A DNA stretch of 55,115 nucleotides. Source: an uncultured Verrucomicrobiota bacterium (GTDB taxonomy: Bacteria; Verrucomicrobiota; Verrucomicrobiia; Opitutales; Opitutaceae). A program made the position numbers and the translations under genes. Positions 8,519 through 18,373 of the stretch are shown here, in pieces. Where the stretch lies: the NCBI GenBank assembly GCA_903876795.1, contig CAIRBK010000058.1, forward strand, positions 1 through 55,115, read 5' to 3'. Under the pieces are notes generated by a model that saw nothing but the letters and a program-made list of their open reading frames with translations, had not been told where the DNA came from and searched no databases. Each line of letters begins with the position of its first letter. The stretch's first letter is position 1.

Positions 8519-8819
8519 CCGGAACCATTCAGTCGATAAGGTCACACGCACCCGTTCGGCTCGATTTGGCGTCTAATACCAATGGCTGGATGGTTTTGGA
8601 CTCGGGTGTGTTTCGGATATAAATGAGGTCGGCGTGAGAGAAGAAGCGGGCTAGGCCTAGACGACCGAAACGGAGGCGACCCAGCGGGTCGTGCCCTCGC
8701 GGTCAACGCCGGCCCAGCCGGCTTATCCTCTCACTCGCAGAGTTCCTCGGCCAGGGTTTTTTCAGAAACACGCGCTAAACGATCTCCAAACCGAAATCGC
8801 TCCGCGATTCCGCTACGTT
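8519..8819. other. Intergenic region without a recognised gene
   Basis: No convincing reading frame is seen here. The stretch has several short hairpins, for example CGACCC-AGC-GGGTCG around 8677-8691 and CCGG-CCCAG-CCGG near 8710, and an imperfect ACGCACCCG / CGGGTGTGT pairing across 8547-8611. It may encode a structured RNA or be an old repeat. It leads into the tandem repeats at 8820. Confidence 0.4.
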
Positions 8820-8906
8820 GGGAATCCGTAGCGGAACGATGAAGCCTTGGGAATCCGTAGCGGAACGGCGGTGCCTTGCGAATCCGTAGCGGAACGGCGG
8901 AGCCGT
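8820..8906 (+). repeat. Three tandem 29-bp repeats upstream of phnD
   Basis: Units are 8820-8848, 8849-8877 and 8878-8906, each built on GAATCCGTAGCGGAACG followed by a variable RNGRNGCC-like part. They are adjacent with no spacers. An inverted copy of the core, TTCCGCTACG, lies just upstream (8808-8817), so the first unit can fold into a hairpin with it. The third unit ends in AACGGCGGAGCCGTT, a further small palindrome. Possibly a dispersed repeat that expanded here, or a multi-site protein-binding array in the phnDCE leader. Confidence 0.75.
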
Positions 8907-9002
8907 TTCGTCCCGATAGTCTTCATCCACACAACCATTAGAATAAAGATGCGATTGAGACTTGCTCTCACAAAAAACCCCGCCATCGGTTTGGTCTCTT
9001 TT

Positions 9003-9941
9003 ATGATCAACATCACTCGCGCCATCCATCATCGCGGTGCCGCCATTTGGGGGACGTTTTGTCTGTTCGCCGTTCTCTCTGCGGGAGCCGCCCCCGAGTC
9101 CGTCCGACCGGTCGCAGATTTGAGTCTGGAAAAAGTCGTGGTCGCGCTGAAGCCCGACAAGAACCCCGAACTCATGTTGCAGGAGAAGCGCGCCCTCGAG
9201 GCCTTTCTCACGCAGACGCTCGGCCGCCCGGCCGAGGTCGTCATCCCCCTCTCCGCCGCGACGATTTTGGAAGGCCTCGCCAACGGCACGATCGACCTCG
9301 GTTATCTGAGCGCCACCGACATGGTCAACGCCCGCGCCCGCCGCATCGGCCACATCCTGCTCGCCGGCGAGTTCGCCGATGGCCGCACCGCCTACGACAG
9401 CTACTGGGTCGTGAAAAAGGACGCACCCTACGAGTCCGTCGCCGACCTGCGCGGCAAGCCCGTCGCCTTCGCCAGCAAGACCAGCACCTCCGGCCTCGTC
9501 ATCCCGCTCCTGGATCTGCGCCAGCGCGGACTGATCGGCGAAGACGGCAACGCCGAGGCCTTCTTCGGCCAGGGCAACCTCTACTACGGCGTCGGCTACG
9601 TCTCGGCCGTCGAGCGCGTCCTGGCCGGTGACGCCGAAGCCGCCGCCGTCAGTTATTACGTCCTCGACCTGGACAAGCATCTCTCGATCACGCAGCGCGG
9701 CCAGCTGCGCAGGTTGCAAAAACAGGGGCCCGTCCCCAGCCACGTCGTCGCCGTGCGCGCTTCGCTCGACGAGGCGGATGTCTCCGCCCTGCGCAACGCC
9801 CTCGCCCGCCTCAACGCCCCCGAGCACGCCGCCTTGCGCGACAAACTCTTTACGACGCGCCTCGTGCCCGTGAACGAAGACGCGCACCTCGCCCCGCTCG
9901 TCGACGGGCTCGCGCTGGTCGCCCGCGCGCTCCGCCAGTGA
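9003..9941 (+). CDS. phnD: Phosphate/phosphonate-type ABC transporter substrate-binding protein (PhnD family)
   Basis: This periplasmic protein of about 312 residues should capture phosphonate, phosphite or a related oxyanion for the PhnCE transporter. The frame is open from 8847, but the ATG at 9003 places a signal peptide (GAAIWGTFCLFAVLSAGAA) close to the N-terminus; the ATG at 8949 is an alternative. The PhnD fold is indicated by VVVALKPDKNPE, LGYLSATDMVNAR, YDSYWVVKKDAPYESVADLRGK, VAFASKTSTSGLVIPLLDL and YYGVGYVSAVERVLAGDAEAA. The stop overlaps the phnC start (GTGA at 9938-9941). Upstream lies the 29-bp tandem repeat array. No C-P lyase, phosphonatase or phosphite dehydrogenase gene is in the window, so the substrate is not determined. 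Confidence 0.88.
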   Translation: MINITRAIHHRGAAIWGTFCLFAVLSAGAAPESVRPVADLSLEKVVVALKPDKNPELMLQEKRALEAFLTQTLGRPAEVVIPLSAATILEGLANGTIDLGYLSATDMVNARARRIGHILLAGEFADGRTAYDSYWVVKKDAPYESVADLRGKPVAFASKTSTSGLVIPLLDLRQRGLIGEDGNAEAFFGQGNLYYGVGYVSAVERVLAGDAEAAAVSYYVLDLDKHLSITQRGQLRRLQKQGPVPSHVVAVRASLDEADVSALRNALARLNAPEHAALRDKLFTTRLVPVNEDAHLAPLVDGLALVARALRQ

Positions 9942-10657
9942 AGCCTGCGGTCGTCGATCTCCCCCATGTCGCCGCCCGTGGTCTCGGCCTGAAGCGAGGC
10001 GACCGCTGGCTGTTCCGCAGCCTCGATCTGAACGTTCCGCGCGGCACGTTTGTCGCCGTGGTCGGCCCCTCCGGCGTGGGCAAATCGAGTTTCCTCACCT
10101 GCCTGGCCGGCCTGATCCCGCCCACCGAGGGCGAAGTGCGGCTGCATGACCGCGCGGGCGTCGGCCACGCGCCCGGCGCCGTGCGCGGCACGACCGGGGT
10201 GATGTTTCAAAACAACCTGCTCGTGCCCACCAGCAGCCTGCTGGCCAACGTCCTTTGCGGCCGCCTCGGACGCCACCCGTGGTGGCGCACGCTGGCCGGT
10301 TTTCCGCGCACCGACCGCGAAGAAGCCTATCGCATCCTCTGCGACCTCGGACTCGGCACCAAGGTCAACCGCTGGGCCTGCGAGACCTCCGGCGGCGAAC
10401 AACAACGCACCGCCATCGCCCGCGCCCTTTTGCAGAAACCCGAGCTCTACCTGGCCGACGAACCCGTCTCCAACCTCGACGCCTACCTCACGGGCCGCGT
10501 GCTCGGCATCCTCCGGCAGGAGGCCGCGCAGCAGGGTCGCACGGTGTTCTGCGTGCTCCACAACGCCGAGCTGGTCGAACGCTTCGCCGACTGGGTGCTG
10601 AGCTTTGACCCCTCCGGCGAAGGCGCGTGGAAACTGCGCAAGCTCACCCACGCATGA
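9938..10657 (+). CDS. phnC: Phosphonate-type ABC transporter ATP-binding protein
   Basis: This 239-residue cytoplasmic ATPase powers the PhnDCE importer. Walker A is VGPSGVGKSS near residues 46-55, the Q-loop region is GVMFQNNLLVPTSSLLANVL, the ABC signature is ETSGGEQQRTAIARALLQ and Walker B is LYLADEPVSNLD, with the H-loop in VFCVLHNAEL. LLANVLCGRLGRHPWWRTL is typical of the PhnC subfamily. Translation starts at GTG 9938, overlapping the phnD stop by 4 bp, and the stop overlaps the phnE ATG (ATGA at 10654-10657). The tight coupling argues for one stoichiometric complex. Confidence 0.93.
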   Translation: MKPAVVDLPHVAARGLGLKRGDRWLFRSLDLNVPRGTFVAVVGPSGVGKSSFLTCLAGLIPPTEGEVRLHDRAGVGHAPGAVRGTTGVMFQNNLLVPTSSLLANVLCGRLGRHPWWRTLAGFPRTDREEAYRILCDLGLGTKVNRWACETSGGEQQRTAIARALLQKPELYLADEPVSNLDAYLTGRVLGILRQEAAQQGRTVFCVLHNAELVERFADWVLSFDPSGEGAWKLRKLTHA

Positions 10658-11514
10658 GCCCCGCCCCCCGCACCTCCGTCCCTCCGTCACCGGCGCCCAC
10701 GCCGCCCGAGCCTCCGCGTTTGCCCGAAGTGCGCTGGTATGAGCGGCTCAACGTGCTCAACGTCTCGCTGCTCATCTTCCTGCTCGCCTGCGTCGCCTCC
10801 ACGCCGGCGCTGCGCGGCTCGGGCCGCGACCTGGATTACGCCGGCAACCTGAAACGGTTCCTCGGCTATTTTTTCCCGCCCGATTTTTCCGTCTGGCCCG
10901 AGACGTTGCGCGCGCTTGGCGAGACGGCCCAGATCGCCGTCATGGCCACCGCCTTCGCCGTGGTGATCGCGCTCCCCTTGGGCGTGGCCGGCGCCCGCAC
11001 CTTGTCTCCCGGCTGGCTCGTGGCGACCGCGCGCATGCTTCTCAACGCCATCCGCACCGTGCCCAGCCTCATCTGGGCGCTGATCGGCGTGGCCATTGTC
11101 GGCGCCAACCCGCTCGCCGGCGTCATCGGGCTCACGTTTTACAGCGTGGGTTATCTGGGGAAGTTTTTCAGCGACGCCTTCGAGTCGGTGGACCTGGAGG
11201 TCGCCCGCGGGCTCCGCGCGATCGGCGCCAGTCGTATCCAGGCGTTCCAGCACGGAGTCTGGCCCCACGCCAAACCGCTCGTGTGGAGCTATGTGCTCTG
11301 GATGATCGAATACAACCTGCGCTCCGCCGCCATCATCGGCTACGTCGGCGCCGGCGGGCTCGGCGTGCAGCTGGCGGGCTACCAGGAGTATTACCAGTGG
11401 GAAAAATTCGCCACCGTGCTGCTCTTCATCCTGGTCCTCGTGACCACGCTCGACCTGCTTGGCGAGTGGATCAGGCGGCGCATCACCCGCAAACTGCCTA
11501 CCGCCGGGTCCTGA
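10654..11514 (+). CDS. phnE: Phosphonate-type ABC transporter permease
   Basis: This 286-residue inner-membrane permease completes the PhnDCE importer. The ATG at 10654 overlaps the phnC stop; the in-frame ATG at 10627 lies inside phnC and is less likely. After a Pro-rich cytoplasmic start come about six hydrophobic segments, including VLNVSLLIFLLACVAST, IAVMATAFAVVIALPLGVAG, LIWALIGVAIVGANPLAGVI and VLLFILVLVTTLDLLG. The EAA coupling loop for the ATPase is visible as VARGLRAIGASRIQAFQHGVWP. PhnE-specific signs are GARTLSPGWLVATARMLLN and RSAAIIGYVGAGGLGVQL. It ends the operon, 44 bp before the convergent ureD stop. Confidence 0.93.
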   Translation: MSPAPRTSVPPSPAPTPPEPPRLPEVRWYERLNVLNVSLLIFLLACVASTPALRGSGRDLDYAGNLKRFLGYFFPPDFSVWPETLRALGETAQIAVMATAFAVVIALPLGVAGARTLSPGWLVATARMLLNAIRTVPSLIWALIGVAIVGANPLAGVIGLTFYSVGYLGKFFSDAFESVDLEVARGLRAIGASRIQAFQHGVWPHAKPLVWSYVLWMIEYNLRSAAIIGYVGAGGLGVQLAGYQEYYQWEKFATVLLFILVLVTTLDLLGEWIRRRITRKLPTAGS

Positions 11515-11558
11515 AAACCGGCGCGCAAGCCGGGGTTGGCTAACAACGGAAGCAACCT

Positions 11559-12392
11559 TCAGAGCTTCCGGGCATCACACTTCAAATGCGGATACACCCC
11601 GGCCAGCGTGCGCCTGATCGCCGCCAGCGTCTTCTTCAGCTTCACGCCGTCGGGCGCGACAAACTTGATGCTCCAGCCGCCGCCGAGGCGGAGTTGGCTC
11701 GCCCCGATCCACACCCCGTCAACCGGCAACGCGTGCAGCGCGTCGCGCCACGCCGGCGAGGTGTCCGCTGACACCCCCGGGGCGATCAGGACCGCGTTGC
11801 CGAAACACGCCTCCTCCCCCGCCCCGGCCAGCGCGGCCAAGGCGCGTAGTCCAGCGCCGTCCTGCTCGAAACGTTCATGCAGCAGCCGCTCGCCGTCGCG
11901 CCGCACGTCGAGTTCCAACACCAGTTTTTTCCACTCCCAGGCCTCGCCGTGGGCGACGCGGCCCGGCAGCAGCAGGTCGGCGTAAAATGCCGCCCCATCC
12001 GCCGCCACGGCCAGCTCCGTGCGCTGGTGAAAAACACTCCCCCGATGCGGCACCACCGGCTCCGGCAGCACTTCCAGCCAGCCACCGCTTTCCACGGTGA
12101 AGCGTTGCGCGCTGTTCGCCTCCCCTTCGCGCATTTTAAAAACCCGGCTCGCACTCGGCGTCGTCAGCAACACGGCCGCGCCGGACGCCACCTCGACCGC
12201 CGACTCCAGCCGGTCGCCCGACAAAATCCCCGCCGTCGGGTTCACCACTTGAACGAGCAGCGTGCGCGTGTCCGCGTCCCAGTAGGGTTTGCTGATGTGG
12301 TAGGGCGCGCGAAACGACTGCGCACCGAGCGCGGTGCGACCGTCGGCCAGCGACTCGGCGCGCAGCGAGAGGTGTCCGTGAAAGGCAGCCAT
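11559..12392 (-). CDS. ureD: Urease accessory protein UreD
   Basis: UreD is the scaffold that binds apo-urease and recruits UreF and UreG for nickel insertion. The start is taken at the ATG at 12392 (MAAFHGHLSLRAES), 4 bp after the ureG stop; a longer frame to 12470 would overlap ureG. The protein is about 277 residues. Family segments are ARTLLVQVVNPTAGILSGDRL near residues 45-65, then LLTTPSASRVFKM, and LEVLPEPVVPHRGSVFHQRT. It is the last gene of the ureABCEFGD cluster and converges with phnE. Confidence 0.9.
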   Translation of the reverse strand: MAAFHGHLSLRAESLADGRTALGAQSFRAPYHISKPYWDADTRTLLVQVVNPTAGILSGDRLESAVEVASGAAVLLTTPSASRVFKMREGEANSAQRFTVESGGWLEVLPEPVVPHRGSVFHQRTELAVAADGAAFYADLLLPGRVAHGEAWEWKKLVLELDVRRDGERLLHERFEQDGAGLRALAALAGAGEEACFGNAVLIAPGVSADTSPAWRDALHALPVDGVWIGASQLRLGGGWSIKFVAPDGVKLKKTLAAIRRTLAGVYPHLKCDARKL

Positions 12393-12396
12393 TACT

Positions 12397-13017
12397 TCAG
12401 GCCCTGGCTTTCCGGGCAAAGAGCACCTCGCGCTCGATCCAGGCGATGACCGCGTCGAGGTTGTGCTCACGCTTCAGGTCGCAAAACATAAACGGCTTCG
12501 TCTCTCGCTGGATCTTCGCGTCGCGGTCCATCACGCCGAGGTCGGCTCCGACGAGCGGAGCCAGGTCGATTTTGTTAATGATGAGCAGATCGCTGTGCCG
12601 GATGGCCGGGCCGCCCTTGCGCGGGATTTTGTCCCCCTCGGCGACGTCGATCACATAGATGAATTGATCGACCAACTCGGGCGAAAAGGTCGCCGTGAGG
12701 TTGTCGCCGCCGCTCTCGACCAGCACCAAGTCCAGGTCGGCAAACTTCGCCTCCAGCGCACGGCACGCCTGTTCGTTCATGGTGGTGTCGTCGCGGATGG
12801 CGGTGTGCGGACACCCGCCGGTCTCCACGCCGGCGATACGCTCGGCGGGCAGCGCGCTGTGCTTGATGAGGAACTGCGCGTCCTCGGAGCAGTAGATGTC
12901 GTTGGTCACGACGGCCATCGAGTAGCGCTCGCGCAACCGCTGGCAGAGCTTGAGGCAGAGCATGGTTTTGCCGGAGCCCACCGGGCCGCCGATGCCGATA
13001 CGAGGAGGACGTGTCAT
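12397..13017 (-). CDS. ureG: Urease accessory GTPase UreG
   Basis: UreG is the SIMIBI-class GTPase that delivers nickel to the urease active site. In its 206 residues the P-loop [13 protein letters not shown] lies near 8-20, the switch I region has [15 protein letters not shown], and the invariant metal-binding Cys-Pro-His is in [14 protein letters not shown]. Also seen are [18 protein letters not shown] and the base-recognition [13 protein letters not shown]. Length and all motifs are standard. It lies 19 bp after ureF and 4 bp before ureD. Confidence 0.97.
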   Translation of the reverse strand: MTRPPRIGIGGPVGSGKTMLCLKLCQRLRERYSMAVVTNDIYCSEDAQFLIKHSALPAERIAGVETGGCPHTAIRDDTTMNEQACRALEAKFADLDLVLVESGGDNLTATFSPELVDQFIYVIDVAEGDKIPRKGGPAIRHSDLLIINKIDLAPLVGADLGVMDRDAKIQRETKPFMFCDLKREHNLDAVIAWIEREVLFARKARA

Positions 13018-13036
13018 GGGATGAAAGGGTCGAAAA

Positions 13037-13756
13037 TCAGGAAATAAACATGCGGCCGTCGGCGGTTTCGTGACGGGCCGCCGCGATGTCGAGCCACGGA
13101 TTAAACCAGCCGATTTCGTCGATGGGCACCACCGACGCCGTCGCGATGATTTCAGGCGCCCGGGCTAGCGCCTCGGTGAGGAGCGTCTGGCTGGCGTTCT
13201 GGCCGATGCGCAGGATTTTCATCGAGGCCGCGAGCAGTCCGCCCAACGACGCATACATCACCCCTGCCAGCACGGCCTCGCGCGGCGCGCCCAGCACGCG
13301 ACCTTCCAGCGCCGCCGACACTGCGGAGGAAAACGGCCAGCCTCGCTCCCCCGCACGGGCGAGATACGCGTGGGCCAGCGGGTGGGCGTGCAGCGTGACC
13401 GCAAGTTCGGCGCGCTGGCGACCGATGTTGTCGGTCGCCGTGCGCGCTTCCTTGGCGCTTTTCAGCGCGTGGGCCAGCACGCAGAGTTCGCCGACTTTCG
13501 CCCAATCGGGCGCCTGCGGATCGAGCGCCGCATAGGCGTGCGCGGCCAGGGGCAACTCCGCCTGACGCAACGCCGGCAGCACCGACAAAAACACAAACTC
13601 CCGCAGCGTCGCCCGGTCGCGGACCATGCCCGCCTGAACAAGACCCTCGAGTCCGAACGAATGCGCATACGCCCCCGTCGGGTAGTAGGAATCGCCGGCT
13701 TGAAGCAGGCCCACGAGCCAGCGTGCGTCAGTGTTGGTGGCTGGGCCCGAGTTCAT
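13037..13756 (-). CDS. ureF: Urease accessory protein UreF
   Basis: UreF bridges UreD and UreG in the urease activation complex and is thought to gate GTP hydrolysis. The 239-residue helical protein shows the family signature [25 protein letters not shown] near residues 17-41 (the classic form is S/P-x-G-x-F/Y-x-H-S-x-G-LE). The C-terminal [21 protein letters not shown] matches the conserved end. The ATG at 13756 lies inside the end of ureE, with a 29-bp overlap in another frame, which implies translational coupling. The next gene is ureG after 19 bp. Confidence 0.9.
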   Translation of the reverse strand: MNSGPATNTDARWLVGLLQAGDSYYPTGAYAHSFGLEGLVQAGMVRDRATLREFVFLSVLPALRQAELPLAAHAYAALDPQAPDWAKVGELCVLAHALKSAKEARTATDNIGRQRAELAVTLHAHPLAHAYLARAGERGWPFSSAVSAALEGRVLGAPREAVLAGVMYASLGGLLAASMKILRIGQNASQTLLTEALARAPEIIATASVVPIDEIGWFNPWLDIAAARHETADGRMFIS

Positions 13757-14198
13757 CGACGAGAGGGATGGAAACGCTGCGTTTAAAACGTCCCGGACGA
13801 AACACCGCCGTGGTCGGGATAAAATCGACCTGGATGCGGGCCAGCAATTGCCGCGCGGCCGGCTCGTCCGGCGTCAGGAGGCGCGCTGCCTCGGAGGAGA
13901 ATTCCAAATGGAGGTTTCCGACGGCCCAGCCGATCCCGGCGGTCGCCGAGGGCGGCAGGTTGCCCAAGGGGATTTCCAAAACCGGCTCGGGCGCCTGCAC
14001 GATCACATAGCGGGCGGCGGTGGTTTGGTGAACGGTGTCGCCGGGCTGGAGCGGTTTCGCGAGTTGGCAGCCGAACTCGGTGCCATCGACGGCGACGCCG
14101 CGCCAGAGCCGCTTGGCGAGGGTGCGCCGCTCCACGCGCAGCTCAACGGCGGGCAGAGCAAGATCGGGTGCCAAGACCGGAGCCGAGACCAGGATCAT
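13728..14198 (-). CDS. ureE: Urease accessory nickel chaperone UreE
   Basis: UreE binds nickel and passes it to UreG. The 156-residue protein has the N-terminal peptide-binding domain with RRTLAKRLWRGVAVDGTEFG, and the metal-binding domain with AVGNLHLEF, where the His corresponds to the conserved dimer-interface ligand in GNxH. The C-terminus is short and ends in SHQH, a reduced version of the His-rich tail seen in some homologues. It starts 30 bp after ureC and its 3' end overlaps ureF. Sequence is rather divergent, so position in the cluster carries part of the assignment. Confidence 0.87.
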   Translation of the reverse strand: MILVSAPVLAPDLALPAVELRVERRTLAKRLWRGVAVDGTEFGCQLAKPLQPGDTVHQTTAARYVIVQAPEPVLEIPLGNLPPSATAGIGWAVGNLHLEFSSEAARLLTPDEPAARQLLARIQVDFIPTTAVFRPGRFKRSVSIPLVDELGPSHQH

Positions 14199-14228
14199 AC
14201 GGGTAACACCGGAACCGAGCCGCAGACC

Positions 14229-15995
<1,767 letters not shown>

Positions 15996-16015
15996 GGATT
16001 GAAGTGCAGGCGCCA

Positions 16016-16028
16016 GCTTGCAGGCGAT
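16016..16028 (-). repeat. Short copy of the dispersed GCTTGCAGGCGAT repeat inside the urease operon
   Basis: The 13-bp string GCTTGCAGGCGAT in the ureB-ureC spacer is identical to 5408-5420 in the inverted repeat between the peptide-binding genes. Nearby GTGCAGGCGCCAGC and AACAGGCTCGCTCCTGCGC add degenerate arms. The 95-bp spacer is unusually long for this otherwise tight operon. Confidence 0.4.
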
Positions 16029-16090
16029 GGGTGAGTTTAACGACGGCGTGAGGGGTTCATGGCGAACAGGCTCGCTCCTGCGCTTTGGTG

Positions 16091-16408
16091 TCAGAGTTTG
16101 CCGTTGATCTGGGCGTTGAAGCCCCAGACCTCGCGAGTGCCGGCGAGGGCGACGAGTTCAACCTGTTTGGAATCACCCGCCTCGAAACGCACGGCGGTGC
16201 CGGCCGGGATATTGAGGCGGAAACCGCGCGCGGCTTCGCGGTCAAAGCGCAAGGCGGAGTTGGTCTCGTGGAAATGAAAATGCGAACCGACCTGAATGGG
16301 GCGGTCGCCGGTGTTGGCGACCACCAGGGTTTTGGTTTCAAGACCGACGTTGGCTTCGAGGGGAACGGCGTCGGCTGGCGTGATGATTTCTCCGGGGATC
16401 ATGGTCAA
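16091..16408 (-). CDS. ureB: Urease subunit beta
   Basis: UreB is a structural subunit of the urease trimer-of-trimers. Its 105 residues match the family over the full length: MIPGEIITP start, [21 protein letters not shown] in the middle (family signature) and [23 protein letters not shown]-type sequence followed by [14 protein letters not shown]. The ATG overlaps the ureA stop (ATGA at 16405-16408). The separate small subunits show the three-gene bacterial organisation. Confidence 0.97.
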   Translation of the reverse strand: MTMIPGEIITPADAVPLEANVGLETKTLVVANTGDRPIQVGSHFHFHETNSALRFDREAARGFRLNIPAGTAVRFEAGDSKQVELVALAGTREVWGFNAQINGKL

Positions 16409-16707
16409 CGGATAGGATTGTGGACGGTGACGAGTTTGGTGCCGTCCGGGAAGGTCGCCTCAACCTGCACGTCGTGGATCATCTCGGGCACCCCCTCCAT
16501 GACGTCGGCGCGCTTGAGCAGCGTGGTGCCGTGGCTCATGAGATCGGCGACGCTGCGGCCGTCGCGGGCGCCCTCCATGATCTCGTAGGTGATTATGGCG
16601 ACGGCCTCCGGATAGTTGAGTTTGAGACCGCGGGCCTGCCGGCGGCGGGCCAGATCGGCGGCGGTGACGATGAGGAGCTTTTCGCGTTCGCGGGGGGTCA
16701 GATGCAT
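16405..16707 (-). CDS. ureA: Urease subunit gamma
   Basis: UreA is the 100-residue gamma subunit of urease. [23 protein letters not shown] at the N-terminus, [21 protein letters not shown] and the C-terminal [17 protein letters not shown] are textbook family segments. It is the first structural gene of the urease set, overlapping ureB by 4 bp. Only about 60 bp separates it from urtE, and no terminator is visible in that gap, so urease is probably transcribed together with the urea transporter. Confidence 0.97.
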   Translation of the reverse strand: MHLTPREREKLLIVTAADLARRRQARGLKLNYPEAVAIITYEIMEGARDGRSVADLMSHGTTLLKRADVMEGVPEMIHDVQVEATFPDGTKLVTVHNPIR

Positions 16708-16767
16708 GGCGGAGGAACCGGAGGATTAACCACTAATCGGCGCTGATGAACACTAATGTTCGGAAAA

Positions 16768-17586
16768 TCAGACCTGGAGATGGGCTTTTACCACGTCGTC
16801 GGTGAGCGAAGAGATCGGACCGGAAATGGTGACGACACCACGATCCATGGCATAAAACCGGTCGGCAATCTCGCGGCAGAAATCGACGTATTGCTCCACG
16901 AGAAGAATGGCGAGTTTGCCCTCTGTCTTGAGTTCGGCGATGGCGTGCTGGACCTCTTCGGCGTAGTTGCGGTTGAGACCCTCGACTTTCAGTTTTTTGA
17001 GGGTGTCACCGATCTGGTCGATGATGGAGGGTTGGATGCCCTCGGTGGGCTCGTCGAGGATGAGCAGCTTGGGATTGGTCAACAGGGCGCGACCGATGGC
17101 GAGCTGTTGCTGCTGTCCGCCCGAGAGCACGCCGCCTTTGCGGGAGAGCATCTCTTTCAAAACGGGGAACAGCGTGAACACCCGGTCGAGGGCGTCGCGG
17201 GCGTCGGCGCCCTTACGTCCGTGCACGACCAGGCCGACGCGGAGGTTTTCCTCGATGGTCAGGTGGGGGAAAATGTCGCGGCCCTGAGGGACATAGCCGA
17301 TGCCGGCGCGGGCGCGAGCGTCGATGGAGAGCTTGTCGATGCGCTGGCCGGCCAGCGTGATCGATCCGGCTCGAATGGGGCGGATGCCGGTGATGGAGCG
17401 CAGGGTGGTGGTCTTGCCCACGCCGTTGCGGCCCATCAGGGCGACGAGTTCGCCGGTGCGGACCTCGAGGGTGACGCCGCGCAGGATGCGGGAGCCGCCG
17501 ATGTCGGTCTCGATCTGGGAGACCTGCAAAAGGGGCGCGCGCTGGATGTCGTTGGACACGGGGAGGGAGTCGGTGGCGGTTTGCAT
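16768..17586 (-). CDS. urtE: Urea ABC transporter ATP-binding protein UrtE
   Basis: One of two branched-chain-type (LivF-like) ATPases of the urea importer. The 272-residue protein has Walker A MGRNGVGKTTTL, Q-loop GYVPQGRDIFPHLT, signature LSGGQQQQLAIGRALL, and Walker B LLILDEPTEGIQPSII. The EGIQPSII and QYVDF elements separate UrtE from LivF. An N-terminal stretch of about 18 residues before the domain is extra. It is 13 bp after urtD. Cytoplasmic face of the inner membrane. Confidence 0.95.
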   Translation of the reverse strand: MQTATDSLPVSNDIQRAPLLQVSQIETDIGGSRILRGVTLEVRTGELVALMGRNGVGKTTTLRSITGIRPIRAGSITLAGQRIDKLSIDARARAGIGYVPQGRDIFPHLTIEENLRVGLVVHGRKGADARDALDRVFTLFPVLKEMLSRKGGVLSGGQQQQLAIGRALLTNPKLLILDEPTEGIQPSIIDQIGDTLKKLKVEGLNRNYAEEVQHAIAELKTEGKLAILLVEQYVDFCREIADRFYAMDRGVVTISGPISSLTDDVVKAHLQV

Positions 17587-17599
17587 GGGGGCCTTCGGG

Positions 17600-18367
17600 T
17601 TATTTGCCGCCGCTCTTGCCGCGGCCGAGGTAGACCTCGCGGACCTTGGGGTTGGATTGGACGACGTCGAACTTGCCCTCGCAGAGCACGCTGCCCTGGT
17701 GAAGGACGGTGACCTGGCCGTCGCGGGCGATCTGTTTCACAAAAGTCATGTCGTGCTCGATCACCACGATGCTGTGTTTGCCCGCGAGGGAAACAAGCAG
17801 CTCGCCGGTGCGGTGGGTTTCCTCGTCGGTCATGCCGGCGGCGGGTTCATCGACGAGGAGAATCTTGGGCTCCTGCGCGAGCAACATGCCGATCTCGAGC
17901 CACTGTTTTTCGCCGTGGGCCAACATGCCGGCCTTCCAGTCGCGCTTGCCGTCGAGACGCACGAGCTTGAGCAGCTCGTCGATGCGGTCGCGCTCGGTGG
18001 AAGAGAGACGTTTGAAGATCGAGGCAAACACGCCGCGAGAACCGGCCAGGGAGAGCACGATGTTGTTGTAGACGGTGTGCTCGGTGAACACGGAGGGTGT
18101 CTGAAACTTGCGCCCGATGCCGAGACGATTGATCTCGTATTCGTTCATCGTGGTGAGATCGGTGTCCATGCCGAACTCGATCTTGCCCTTGTCGGGCTTG
18201 GCGCGGCCGGTGATGAGGTCAAAGAAGGTGGATTTGCCCGCGCCGTTGGGGCCGATGACGGTGCGCAGCTCGCCCTCGAAGAGGTAAAAATTGAGATCGG
18301 TGATGGCCTTGAACCCGTCGTAGGTCTTCGAGACGTCCTCGACCGTGAGCATGTATTTGTTGTTCAT
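17600..18367 (-). CDS. urtD: Urea ABC transporter ATP-binding protein UrtD
   Basis: The LivG-like ATPase partner of UrtE. In its 255 residues, LTVEDVSKTYDGFKAITDLN begins the domain, Walker A is IGPNGAGKSTFFDLITGR, the signature region is AHGEKQWLEIGMLLAQ, and Walker B is ILLVDEPAAGMTDEE. FQTPSVFTEHTVYNNI and the AHGEKQWLEIG form are UrtD-type. It lies 6 bp after urtC and 13 bp before urtE. A product-specific feature is RVREVYLGRG-like C-terminal sequence seen in many UrtD proteins. Confidence 0.95.
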   Translation of the reverse strand: MNNKYMLTVEDVSKTYDGFKAITDLNFYLFEGELRTVIGPNGAGKSTFFDLITGRAKPDKGKIEFGMDTDLTTMNEYEINRLGIGRKFQTPSVFTEHTVYNNIVLSLAGSRGVFASIFKRLSSTERDRIDELLKLVRLDGKRDWKAGMLAHGEKQWLEIGMLLAQEPKILLVDEPAAGMTDEETHRTGELLVSLAGKHSIVVIEHDMTFVKQIARDGQVTVLHQGSVLCEGKFDVVQSNPKVREVYLGRGKSGGK

Positions 18368-18373
18368 GGCGAC

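Noticed and set aside
8820-8906. CRISPR array
   Set aside because: The 29-bp units follow each other without spacers and no cas genes are in the window.
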